64,000 nt of DNA from Patellifolia procumbens. Taxonomy: Eukaryota > Streptophyta > Magnoliopsida > Caryophyllales > Amaranthaceae. The notes beneath the pieces are model-generated. The model did no database searches and had not been told where the DNA came from. It saw only the letters and a list, made by a program, of their open reading frames with translations. Positions 49,927-59,200 of this stretch are shown one piece after another; position 1 is the first letter of the stretch, and each line of letters opens with the position of its first letter. The position numbers and the translations under genes were made by a program. The DNA lies in NCBI GenBank assembly GCA_947645195.1, contig CANSGD010001448.1:186001-250000 (forward strand). Reading direction: 5' to 3'.

Positions 49927-51740
49927 CTAACCAATGCTATGAAGTCTCCTATGCTTGAAGAATCTTATTGCAGGATAGATGTGGTAGACAAAGCTGTGAT
50001 GTCTGCATTTCAGCAGATACGTGATGCTGACCCATTGGAGGTAGCATTGACTGAGAGTGACTCCTTAGGCATCGATACTGATGTTGATGCCTGTCTTGCT
50101 GATTTAGAGGGTCATGGATCTGAACAGAAACAGGAAACTGTGATACTTGAAAGTGTATGCTCCAGTTCTACTCCTCAGGTAACTAAGGTGGAACTCAAAC
50201 CACTTCCCTCTCATTTGAAGTATGCATTTTTAGATGATAAGGAAGAATGTCCTGTGATTGTCAGTACTAAACTCACAGATAGCCAATTGAAAAGCTTGCT
50301 TGCTGTGCTTCGTATACACAAGAAGGCTATTGGGTATAGTATTGATGATCTAAAGGGCATTAGTCCTGATTTTTTTATGCATTGTATTAATCTTGAAGAG
50401 GATCACAGCCCTTGCATTCAACCTCAGAGACGTTTGAATCCTAACATGCAAGAGGTGGTGAAGAAAGAAATCATGAAACTGTTAGATGCAGGGATCATTT
50501 ATCCCATTGCTGATTCGAAGTGGGTCAGTCCTGTGCAAGTGGTTCCCAAGAAGGGGGGGACCACTGTTGTTGAAAATGAGAAAGGTGATTTGATTCCCAC
50601 TAGGACTGTGACAGGGTGGCGTATGTGCATTGATTATCATAGACTTAATAATGCCACTCTGAAGGACCATTTCCCCCTCCCCTTTATTGATCAGATGTTG
50701 GAAAGGCTAGCCAAACATAGTTAATTTCTGTTATCTGGATGGATATTCTGGTTTTTTCCAAATCCCCATCCATCCAGATGATCAGGAAAAGACTACGTTT
50801 ACATGTCCTTATGGCACTTTTGCATATCGCAGGATGCCATTTGGATTGTGTAACGCTCCCGCTACTTTCCAACGCTGCATGATGGCCATATTCTCTGATT
50901 TTATTGAAAATATTATGGAAGTGTTTATGGATGATTTCAGTGTTTATGGTTCTGATTTTGATGTTTGCCTGCATAATTTTTCCAAAGTGCTTAAAAGATG
51001 TGTTGAGGCAAACCTCGTGCTTAATTGGGAAAAATGTCACTTCATGGTGAATGAAGGTGTCGTTTTAGGTCACTTGATTTCTGAGCGTGGCATCCAAGTG
51101 GATAGAGCAAAGATTGAGGTGATTGAGAAACTTCCCCCTCCAATGAATGTCAAAGGAGTGAGGAGTTTTCTTGGTCATGCGGGGTTTTATCGCAGATTTA
51201 TCAAAGATTTTTCAAAAATTGCGAAACCCCTCACTCAATTGTTGCTAAAGGGTGCCACGTTCGATTTTACTGATGATTGTTTGGAGTCTTTTGACAGGAT
51301 AAAGACAGCTTTTGATCACTGCCCCTATTATACAACCTCCAGATTGGAATCTCCCTTTCGAGATCATGTGTGATGCTAGTGATTATGCGATAGGGGCAGT
51401 ACTTGGTCAGCGGAAGGATAAGCTACTCCATGTGATTCACTATGCTAGCAAAACCTTGGATCCAGCCCAGGTTAATTATGCTACGACAGAGAAGGAGTTG
51501 CTAGCCATAGTCTATGCATTGGATAAATTTCGAACCTATCTGATAGGTTCGAAAGTTATAGTACACACTGATCATGCTGCTTTGAAGTACTTGATGGCCA
51601 AGAAGGAGGCCAAACCTAGACTCATCAGATGGATTCTTTTGCTGCAAGAATTCGACTTGGAAATCAAAGATAAGAAGGGTGCTGAGAATGTGGTCGCCGA
51701 CCACCTTTCTAGGTTGAGGTTTGGATCCCCTTCTGACCCT
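49927..51740 (+). pseudogene. Athila-like reverse transcriptase and RNase H, broken
   Basis: The RT begins near 50380 (CIQPQRRLNPNM, GIIYPIADSKWVSPVQVVPKK, WRMCIDYHRLN). The frame changes at about 50724, then come FAYRRMPFGLCNAPATFQRCM and the catalytic FMDD box at 50924-50935 (equivalent to YVDD), followed by GVRSFLGHAGFYRRF. The frame changes again near 51320, leading into RNase H: CDASDYAIGAVLGQ (Asp at 51372), TEKELLAIVYALDKFR, HTDHAALKYL, ADHLSRL near 51715. These two activities convert the element RNA to double-stranded DNA in the particle. Catalytic residues are kept but the frame is broken twice. Confidence 0.87.
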
Positions 51741-53096
51741 CCTATAGATGACTCTTTTCCTGATGATCATTTGTTTTCTGTGTCCTCTAAAACTCCTTGG
51801 TATGCTGATTTTGCTAACTTCTGCGTTAGTGGTTCTCATCCTCCCAATCTTACATATCAGCAGCGCAAAAAGTTTTATCATGATGCTAGAATGTATTTTT
51901 GGGAGGATCCTTTCCTCTATAAGAAGTGCTCCAACGGGATGTTTCGTCATTGCATTCCTGATTGGGAAATAGAGGGTGTTTTGCTACATTGTCATAGTAT
52001 GCCTTCTAGTGGTCATCTAGGTTCCCAAGCGACTGGTTGTAGAGTCTTACATAGTGCTTCTATTGGCCTTTGAATTTTTAAAGATGCCCGTGCCTTTTGT
52101 TTGTCTTGTGATGCTTGTCAAAGGACGGGTAATATTTCAAAAAGGTAAGAGATGCCACAGAGTGGGATTTTAGAGGTCGAACCTTTTGATGTGTGGGGGA
52201 TTGATTTCATGGGACCTTTTCCAACCTCTTGTGGGAATCGGTATATTTTAGTAGCCGTCGACTATGTGACTAAATGGGTGGAAGCTATAGCATCACCAAC
52301 CAATGATTCCAAGGTTGTGATGAAGATGTTTAAAAAGATAATCTTTCCCCGTTTTGGTGTCCCCCGTGTTGTAATTAGTGATGGAGGCTCTCACTTTCAT
52401 AAGAGCACCTTCAAGGCCCTATTGACAAAACATGGAGTCACCCACAAAGTCGGTCTTGCTTATCACCCTCAGACTAGTGGCCAAGTAGAAGTGTCTAATA
52501 GGCAAATTAAGAGGATTCTTGAGAAAAGTGTCACTAAGGCTAGAAAAGATTGGTCTTTGAAACTTGATGATACTCTTTGGGCGCTCCGCACTTCTTTTAA
52601 GACTCCTTTGGGTACCACACCCTATCGATTGGTTTATGGCAAAGCTTGTCATCTACCAGTTGAGATGGAGTATCTTTCTGCGTGGGCGGTCAAAGAGATT
52701 AACCTTGATTTGACAGCTGCAGGTGAAGCACGACTTCTTCAACTCAATGAGTTGGATGAGCTCCGTTTGGATGCTTATGAGAATCACAGGCTCTATAAAG
52801 AGCAAACGAAGAAGTTGCATGATAAGATGATAGGAAAAAGAGAGTTCAAGGTTGGCGACAAGGTCTTACTGTTCAATTCCAGGTTGAGACTGTTTCCTGG
52901 AAAGCTCAAATCTCGATGGTCTGGACCATTCGAGGTGACAGAAGTGAAGGCACATGGTGCCATCGAGGTTGCCAACCAAAAGGAGAGAGGTTTAAGGCAA
53001 ATGGACAGCGTCTGAAGCTGTACCATGAGGGTGCCTTTTGTTGGTTATGTGGAGGAAATACGCTTTGATTCCTCCCCACTTGATTCATCTGCCTAG
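51741..53096 (+). pseudogene. Athila-like integrase, broken
   Basis: The N-terminal zinc-binding region has HCHSMPSSGHLGS and CLSCDACQ (His/Cys type), interrupted by TGA at 52071-52073 and TAA at 52146-52148. The catalytic core (52152 onward) is open and carries the D,D,E set: GIDFMG, VISDGGSHF, SGQVEVSN. The C-terminal part KVLLFNSRLRLFPGKLKSRWSGPF is the GPF/Y-like module. The frame is lost near 52985 and the tail would end at TAG 53094-53096. Integrase would insert the cDNA; this copy has four or more lesions. Confidence 0.86.
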
Positions 53097-53131
53097 AGAG
53101 GTAACATGGTCGTGCGGGACCTTCATAAACC

Positions 53132-53154
53132 AGCGCTTTGCGGGAGGCAACCCG
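53132..53154 (+). other. Conserved AGCGCT...GGGAGGCAACCC segment after pol
   Basis: Contains AGCGCT and GGGAGGCAACCC, a non-coding signature that I recall as common just after pol in Athila/Calypso-type elements. Function unknown. The spacer around it (53097-53335) shows no coding sequence. Confidence 0.4.
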
Positions 53155-53335
53155 TATCTCTTAGTTAGATTCTCTTCTCTTTTGTTTCGTAGTTTATAGC
53201 ATGTGAGAGAGCGTGAGGGTACTAATGTGTTCCTAGATCTTGAGTGTTTTGATGTGCAGATATGCTATTTGAGGAGAAAACTGAGCTTTGCTTGCCCCAT
53301 ACTTGCAAAAAGGCGAGCTACTTACTGAACAGTAG

Positions 53336-53707
53336 CTCGCCCGATGGGATCGGGCAGAACCTGCCCGATCGGGCGGGCGAAAAAATATGCTGAAGAAAGA
53401 AAAGAATAACACCCGATCACATCGGGCAAGGTGTACCCGATCGGGTGCGCAACCCTAGCACCCGATCAAAAATACCTTGCCCGATCGGGTGGTCTATCGG
53501 GTAAATCACTAAAAGTCAAAGTCAAAATTTGTCAAAAAGGACATCCGCCCGACGCCATCGGGCAGCCACCGCCCGATCGGGCCCTCGACCTCAGCACCTG
53601 ATCAAAAATAGGATGCCCGATCGGGCGGTTGATCGGGCAAAGAAATTTTTCACAGCTACAAAAAAAAATGATTTTCACCCGATCAGGCGGCCTGATACCC
53701 GATCGGG
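53336..53707. repeat. CCCGATCGGG palindrome repeats, internal cluster
   Basis: Perfect CCCGATCGGG at 53364-53373, 53436-53445, 53480-53489, 53572-53581, 53616-53625 and 53698-53707, with split forms such as 53412-53426 and 53548-53562. The unit (split palindrome, short gap, perfect palindrome) recurs at about 53411, 53546 and 53677, a diverged tandem repeat of roughly 131-135 bp with a shorter first unit at 53336. The same motif family is in the LTR. An open frame here (53529-53720) is driven by the repeat and is not called. Confidence 0.85.
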
Positions 53708-53738
53708 CCTGCGACCATAGGACCGTTTTAACACACGG

Positions 53739-53993
53739 TTTTCTCCCCTTTTTTCACCATTCATTCATCATCTTTCCACTCAACTCTCTCTCTCTCTTCA
53801 CTCATCTTCAACCCCAAACCCCAACCTCCATTAAAACTCTATTTTATACCTCAAAACCTCATCCTTTCTCCTCCAAACTTCACCAAATCTCTTCCTTTCC
53901 TCCTCTCACCCCCCATCTTACAAAAATTCCTTTCACAAAAATCATCTTTCCTTCCCTTTCTCCTCCATCACTCATCTTAAACCCCCATTCCTT
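53739..53993 (+). promoter_or_regulatory. 255-nt G-free pyrimidine-rich leader before the ATHILA-type ORF
   Basis: No G occurs on the plus strand from 53739 to 53993; the sequence is C, T and A only, rich in CTCTCT and TTCC. The first AG dinucleotide after it is at 54002-54003, 25 nt before the ORF start. This pattern would serve as an unstructured 5' leader or as a long polypyrimidine and AG-free zone leading to a splice acceptor for a subgenomic RNA. Both readings are inference; the base composition is direct. Confidence 0.6.
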
Positions 53994-54027
53994 GTGTTAA
54001 AAGAGGTTGCAAGGTTCATTTTTCACC

Positions 54028-55296
54028 ATGGCAAGCAAATTCAGAAGGCTCATTAGAGGTGAAGGCTCGCGATCTAGGCGAGAGGCAACACCACCACCAC
54101 CACCACCACCACCACCACCACCACAGGTTCCACGGGATCCTCAGTACCCGAAAATCATTTTTCGGGATGATGAACATCGCGAGAAGTTCTTGCTATTTAA
54201 AAAACGTGAGGTACTTCCTACCCGCTTTTTAGATCTTGAGCTTTTATCTAAGTTGGGTTTAACTAATGATTTCAAGGATTTTATGAAAACTTTGGGCATG
54301 GAGGCACTTTATAATGTGCATGTCAATACTTATCCTCCACTAGTCTATGAGTTTTTTAGCAGTTTCAGTCTGACCAAGCCCAGGACCGGTCCGGTCACCC
54401 ATGTTCATTTTAGACTACTCAACCGAGACCACACCCTCACCCTAAAGGAATTTGTGGGGGTTCTTCGGTTACAGGTACGGGGTGACTACTACCCACCCGA
54501 CCACTTCAAAATGGCCCATACCTATTTTACACTGACAGGGGACACCACGCCTTTTGACATCCAGCATTGTCATTGGGCGAATTTCCATCACCCTATTTTT
54601 AGTATTTGGATCCGGTTCATGGCCCAGACTCTTTTAGGGCGGTTTGAGGGTCACTTGGTCCGGGGGGCCGAGCTAGTTGCTATAGCTAGCTACATTGCTA
54701 AAGGCTCTAGGGAGCAATTTCATTACAACTTGGCCCACCATGTAGCTATTCAGTTCGAGCGTATCTTGAACTCGCTCCCTAGGCCAAGGGAAGACGGTAG
54801 TTGGACCTCTAGGAGGTTAGTCAACGGGGGGTTGATCACATTGTTTGCCTGGCAAATTGCCGGCTTTGACGAGACTCAGCGTACCCCCGTCCTTGGCCCT
54901 ACCCTCATTGACCTCACATACCTCAACACCCTGAAAGTCCTAAATCGTCTGCCTGACCATAGATTCCAGTGGGTGATTAAAGCAAAAAAATCCATCATTC
55001 TGCCCGACCCTAGAGCCCGACTGCGGCCTCGTCAGGCGAACTACCTACTCCCCATAAAGGGAGTTGATCTTTTTGTCGCTGACCCCGAGCCCCCTGGTCG
55101 TTCCTACCACAGGCGGCCTACGCCGATCTTAGATGAGGGCGCCTCCACTTCTGCTCCCCCCCTCCTCCCGCTCACACGGACACATTTTGATTTTACTTCT
55201 ATGATGTCGACCCTAGGTCACATGGAGACGGGGATGGGAAGGATGGAAGGGCTGATCAACGCGAACACCGCCACCCTAGCGGGATATGTGATATGA
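54028..55296 (+). CDS. ATHILA-type ORF (putative ATHILA ORF-1 family protein), open
   Basis: 422 codons from ATG 54028 (MASKFRRLIRGEGSRSRR); the start context CACCATGGC is good and the preceding in-frame codons contain no other ATG. A basic N-terminus is followed by a run of eleven prolines encoded by a CCA/CAC microsatellite (about 54090-54125). The main domain (about 45-350) has LLSKLGLTNDFKDFM, LTLKEFVGVLRL, GDTTPFDI and LITLFAWQIAGF, resembling the plant ATHILA ORF-1 family found downstream of pol. Function is unknown; no signal peptide or clear membrane segment is visible. The last codons (from about 55289) come from the adjoining LTR-like segment, so the original C-terminus is missing. 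It is the only intact ORF of this element. Confidence 0.72.
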   Translation: MASKFRRLIRGEGSRSRREATPPPPPPPPPPPQVPRDPQYPKIIFRDDEHREKFLLFKKREVLPTRFLDLELLSKLGLTNDFKDFMKTLGMEALYNVHVNTYPPLVYEFFSSFSLTKPRTGPVTHVHFRLLNRDHTLTLKEFVGVLRLQVRGDYYPPDHFKMAHTYFTLTGDTTPFDIQHCHWANFHHPIFSIWIRFMAQTLLGRFEGHLVRGAELVAIASYIAKGSREQFHYNLAHHVAIQFERILNSLPRPREDGSWTSRRLVNGGLITLFAWQIAGFDETQRTPVLGPTLIDLTYLNTLKVLNRLPDHRFQWVIKAKKSIILPDPRARLRPRQANYLLPIKGVDLFVADPEPPGRSYHRRPTPILDEGASTSAPPLLPLTRTHFDFTSMMSTLGHMETGMGRMEGLINANTATLAGYVI

Positions 55297-55421
55297 ATAT
55301 GGCTCTATGAAAGCAATATTCAAGTGTACTCCAATGCAAAGGAACCTAGATAATTAAAAGTCCGAATTTTTATGTGTTTTGTGTCTAAAGTTTGTGTTTT
55401 TATGTGTTTATGGGATATGGA

Positions 55422-55530
55422 AATTAAATCAATCACTCCTGAAAGATTTAATTAACTTTCAATCTCACTTAAACCACTCCTGGAATTAAGTAGATTAATC
55501 ACTCAATAATTATCACTCCTGAAAATTATT
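55422..55530 (-). other. Three consecutive hairpins with one conserved loop
   Basis: Hairpin 1: stem 55422-55430 with 55445-55453, nine perfect pairs (AATTAAATC/GATTTAATT), loop AATCACTCCTGAAA. Hairpin 2: 55467-55472 with 55486-55491, six pairs (ACTTAA/TTAAGT), extended by ATCT/AGAT past a one-base bulge, loop ACCACTCCTGGAA. Hairpin 3: 55505-55511 with 55524-55530, seven pairs (AATAATT/AATTATT), loop ATCACTCCTGAA. The loops share CACTCCTGRA while the stems differ but pair. On the minus strand the loop reads TYCAGGAGTG. There are no G-T pairs, so the working strand cannot be read from the stems. Confidence 0.75.
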
Positions 55531-55538
55531 AAATGGCA

Positions 55539-55567
55539 CGAATTTAATTGACAAACAATTAAGCTCG
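55539..55567 (-). other. Fourth hairpin, different loop
   Basis: TTAATTG (55544-55550) pairs with CAATTAA (55556-55562) around ACAAA, with an outer CGA/TCG helix (55539-55541 with 55565-55567) past a two-by-two internal loop. On the minus strand it would be the first structure after the expected transcription start. Confidence 0.55.
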
Positions 55568-55624
55568 AAATATATGACTTAAATTCTCAAAATTTCACTG
55601 AATAAAATCGACTACATAGTCCCC

Positions 55625-55632
55625 TATTTATA
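55625..55632 (-). promoter_or_regulatory. TATA box on the minus strand of the LTR-like segment
   Basis: Minus-strand TATAAATA within CTAGTATAAATAGGGG, a strong plant TATA context. A start about 30 bp downstream would be near 55595, just ahead of the hairpins. Upstream (55720-55810) there are several GATAAG/TTATC motifs, including GATAAGCAAGGATAAGCA and a ten-base inverted repeat GAAAATGATA (55750-55759) with TATCATTTTC (55800-55809). Confidence 0.65.
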
Positions 55633-56288
55633 CTAGTACATTTCTAGTATGATAAGGAACCCTAACTCTATCTAAAAAGCAAGATAAAACTAAATCCCTA
55701 AAATGAAGGGAAAGATAGAGATAGAGATAAGCAAGGATAAGCATCTAAGGAAAATGATAGGTATTCGGCCTTATCATATCCATTCCACACGCCTAAGCTT
55801 ATCATTTTCTCTCCAACATCAATCCTAATCACAATAGGATTTGGAAACCTACTAGAACTCACATAGATAACCGAAATAACCATATTTTCGGCCCCTATGG
55901 TAGTTTTTATTACATGAATAAAAATGACACAACAAAAGCAAATAGAATACTTTATAAGACTACATATGGACGCCCCATATTAGCCATTTCAAGCTAGTTC
56001 TTCCTCCCAAGCTAACATAGTCACAAAAGATCCATTGGCCTTGAGCTTGAATCCAAAGGTCTCAAGGACCAAGCAAATAGGCTCATCTCCAATGGTTGAC
56101 TTTGGCTCTTGACTCATGTCAATCATTCTTGGACTCCATCTTCAACCCACCATAAACATGGACGAAAAGGTTGTGTTGAGCTTAAGCTCGTAGCTCCCAT
56201 GGCCTTGCTTTGAAGAATTAACCATACCCAAAAATTGCGAAGGTCATAGAAAGTGATATCTTGAATCAACCTCTTCGCTCCTGCATCA

Positions 56289-59200
56289 ATCTCGCCTTTT
56301 TTCCATCAACGTGGACTGAGTGCCGTTACGAAGCATATGTGACTCAAAACCACCTCATACGACGGCCGTTTGGCCCCATATTTTGTATTTCATATATTTT
56401 TTGGTAATTGAAACCTACCGCAAAAATTTCGTCTCAATCTAGAAACTTTTTTTGATACCTTATTTTCCATCAACGTGGACCGAGTGTTGTTACGGAGCAT
56501 ATGTGACTCAAAACCACCTCATACGACGGTCGTTTGGCACCATATTTTGAAATTCATATTTTATTGGTCATTGAAACCTACCACAAAATTTTCATCTCAA
56601 TTTGGAAACTTTTTTGGAAACCTTTTTTTCCATCAACGTGGACCGAGTGCCGTAACGGAGCATATGTGACTCAAAACCACCTCATACGACGGCCGTTTGG
56701 CCCCATATTTTGTATTTCGTATATTTTTGGTCATTGAAACCTACCACCAAAACTTCATCTCAATCTGAAAACTTTTTTTTGAAACTTTTTTCCCATCAAC
56801 GTGGACTGAGTGCCGTTACGGAGCATATGTGACTCAAAACCAACTCATACGACGGCCGTTTGGCCCCATATTTTGTATTTGATATTTTTTTCGTCATTGA
56901 AACCTACCTCCAAAATTTCGTCTTATTCTAGAAACTTTTTTTTGAAACCTTTTTTTCCATCAACGTAGATTGAGTGCCGTTACGGAGCATATGGGACTCA
57001 AAACCACCTCATACGACGGCCGTTTGGCCCCATATTTGGTATTTCATATTTTTTTGGTTATTGAAACCTACCACCAGAATTACATCTTAATCTGGAAACT
57101 TTTTTTTGATACCTTTTCTTCCATCGACGTGGATTGAGTGCCGTTACGGAGCATATGTGACTCAAAACCACCTCATACGACGGCCGTTTGGCCCCATATC
57201 TGGTATTTTATATTTTTTTGGTCATTGAAACCGACCACCAAAATTTCGTCTCTATTTGGAAACTTTTTTGAAACCTTTTTTTCCATCAACGTGGACTGAG
57301 TGCTGTTAAGGACCATATGTTACTCAAAACCACCTCATATGACGTCCGTTTGCCCCATATTTGGTATTTCATAATTTTTTGGTCATTGAACCCTACCACC
57401 AAAATTTCGTCTCGATCTGAAAACTTTTTTTTGAAACCTTTTTTTCCATTAACTTGGACTGAGTGCCGTTACGGAGCATGTGTGACTCAAAACCACCTCA
57501 GACGACGGCCGTTTTGCCCAATATTTGGTATTTCATTTTTTTTAATCATTAAAACCTACCACCAAAATTTCATCTCAATCTGAAAACTTTTTTGAAACCT
57601 TCTATTCCATCAACGTGGACTGAGTGCTGTTAAGGAGCATATGTTACTCAAAACCACCTTATACGACGGCCGTTTGGCCCCATATTTGGTATTTCATATT
57701 TTTTTGGTCATACAAACCTACCACCAAAATTTCATCTCAATTTGAAAACTTTTTTTGATACCTTTTTTCCATCAACGTGGACCGAGTGCCGTTACGGAGC
57801 ATATGTGACTAATAAACCCCCTCATACGACGGTCGTCTGGCACCATATTTTGAAATTCATATTTTTTTGGTCATTGAAACCTACCACAAAAATTTCATCT
57901 CAATTTGGTAACTTTTTTTGAAACCTTTTTTCCATCAACGTGGACCGAGTGCCGTAACGGAGCATATGTGACTCAAAACCACCTAATACGACGGCCGTTT
58001 GGCCCCATATTTTGTATTTCGTATATTTTTGGTCATTGAAACCTACCACCAAAATTTCATCTCGATTTGGAAACTTTTTTAGAAACTTTTTTCCATCAAC
58101 GTGGACAGAGTGCCGTTACGAAACATATGTGACTCAAAACCACCTCATACGACGGCCGTTTGGCCCCATATTTTGTATTTCATATATTTTTTGGTAATTG
58201 AAACCTACCGCAAAAATTTCGTCTCAATCTAGAAACTTTTTTTGATACCTTATTTTCCATCAACGTGGACCGAGTGTTGTTACGGAGCATATGTGACTCA
58301 AAACCACCTCATACGACGGTCGTTTGTCACCATATTTTGAAATTCATATTTTATTGGTCATTGAAACCCTACCACAAAATTTTCATCTCAATTTGGAAAC
58401 TTTTTTGGAAACCTTTTTTCCATCAACGTGGACCGAGTGCCGTAACGGAGCATATGTGACTCAAAACCACCTCATACGACGGCCGTTTGGCCCCATATTT
58501 TGTATTTCGTATATTTTTGATCATTGAAACCTACCACCAAAACTTCATCTCAATCTGAAAACTTTTTTTTGAAACTTTTTTCCCATCAACGTGGACTGAC
58601 TGCCGTTACGGAGCATATGTGACTCAAAACCAACTCATACGACGGCCGTTTGGCCCCATATTTTGTATTTGATATTTTTTCGTCATTGAAACCTACCTCC
58701 AAAATTTCGTCTTATTCTAGAAACTTTTTTTGAAACCTTTTTTCCATCAACGTAGATTGAGTGCCGTTACGGAGCATATGGGACTCAAAACCACCTCATA
58801 CGACGGCCGTTTGGCCCCATATTTGGTATTTCATATTTTTTTGGTTATTGAAACCTACCACCAAAATTACGTCTTAATCTGGAAACTTTTTTTGATACCT
58901 TTTTTTCCATCGACGTGGATTGAGTGCCGTTACGGAGCATATGTGACTCAAAACCACCTCATACGACGGCCGTTTGGCCCCATATCTGGTATTTTATATT
59001 TTTTGGTCATTGAAACCGACCACCAAAATTTCGTCTCTATTTGGAAACTTTTTTGAAACCTTTTTTTCCATCAACGTGGACTGAGTGCTGTTAAGGACCA
59101 TATGTTACTCAAAACCACCTCATATGACGTCCGTTTGCCCCATATTTGGTATTTCATATTTTTTTGGTCATTGAACCCTACCACCAAAATTTCGTCTCGA

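Larger units (their letters stand above)
45331..55288 (+). mobile_element. Athila-lineage Ty3/gypsy LTR retrotransposon, 3'-truncated, pol broken
   Basis: Order on the plus strand: 5' LTR (to 47513), tRNA-Asp primer site (47519-47535), gag, protease, reverse transcriptase/RNase H and integrase (to about 53096), a spacer with CCCGATCGGG repeats, a G-free leader, and an ATHILA-type ORF (54028-55296). This order is typical of Athila elements. No second LTR copy is visible: the sequence after about 55288 does not match 45331-47513. No 5-bp target duplication could be found because both outer ends are uncertain. Gag-pol carries several stops and frame changes, so the copy is not autonomous. Confidence 0.88.
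55289..56288 (-). repeat. Antisense LTR-like segment, 1.0 kb (candidate solo LTR)
   Basis: Between the Athila ORF and satellite lies 1000 bp bounded by TGATATG on the left and GCATCA on the right, so read on the minus strand it starts TGATGC and ends CATATCA, as an LTR would. A TATA box lies on the minus strand at 55625-55632, giving U3 of about 660 bp and R/U5 of about 340 bp. The proposed R region holds a series of hairpins. No coding sequence is seen. Five-base flanks differ (ATATG left, ATCTC right), so a simple solo-LTR insertion is not supported. It could also be another non-coding element. Confidence 0.5.

Noticed and set aside
53529..54000. ORFs of 63 and 123 codons before the ATHILA-type ORF
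   Set aside because: One is a translation of the CCCGATCGGG repeats, the other of the G-free leader (Pro/Ser/Phe/Leu/Thr only), so both are composition artefacts.
55284..56293. Plain solo LTR with 5-bp target duplication
   Set aside because: The flanks ATATG and ATCTC differ; shifting the ends by a few bases does not give a match.
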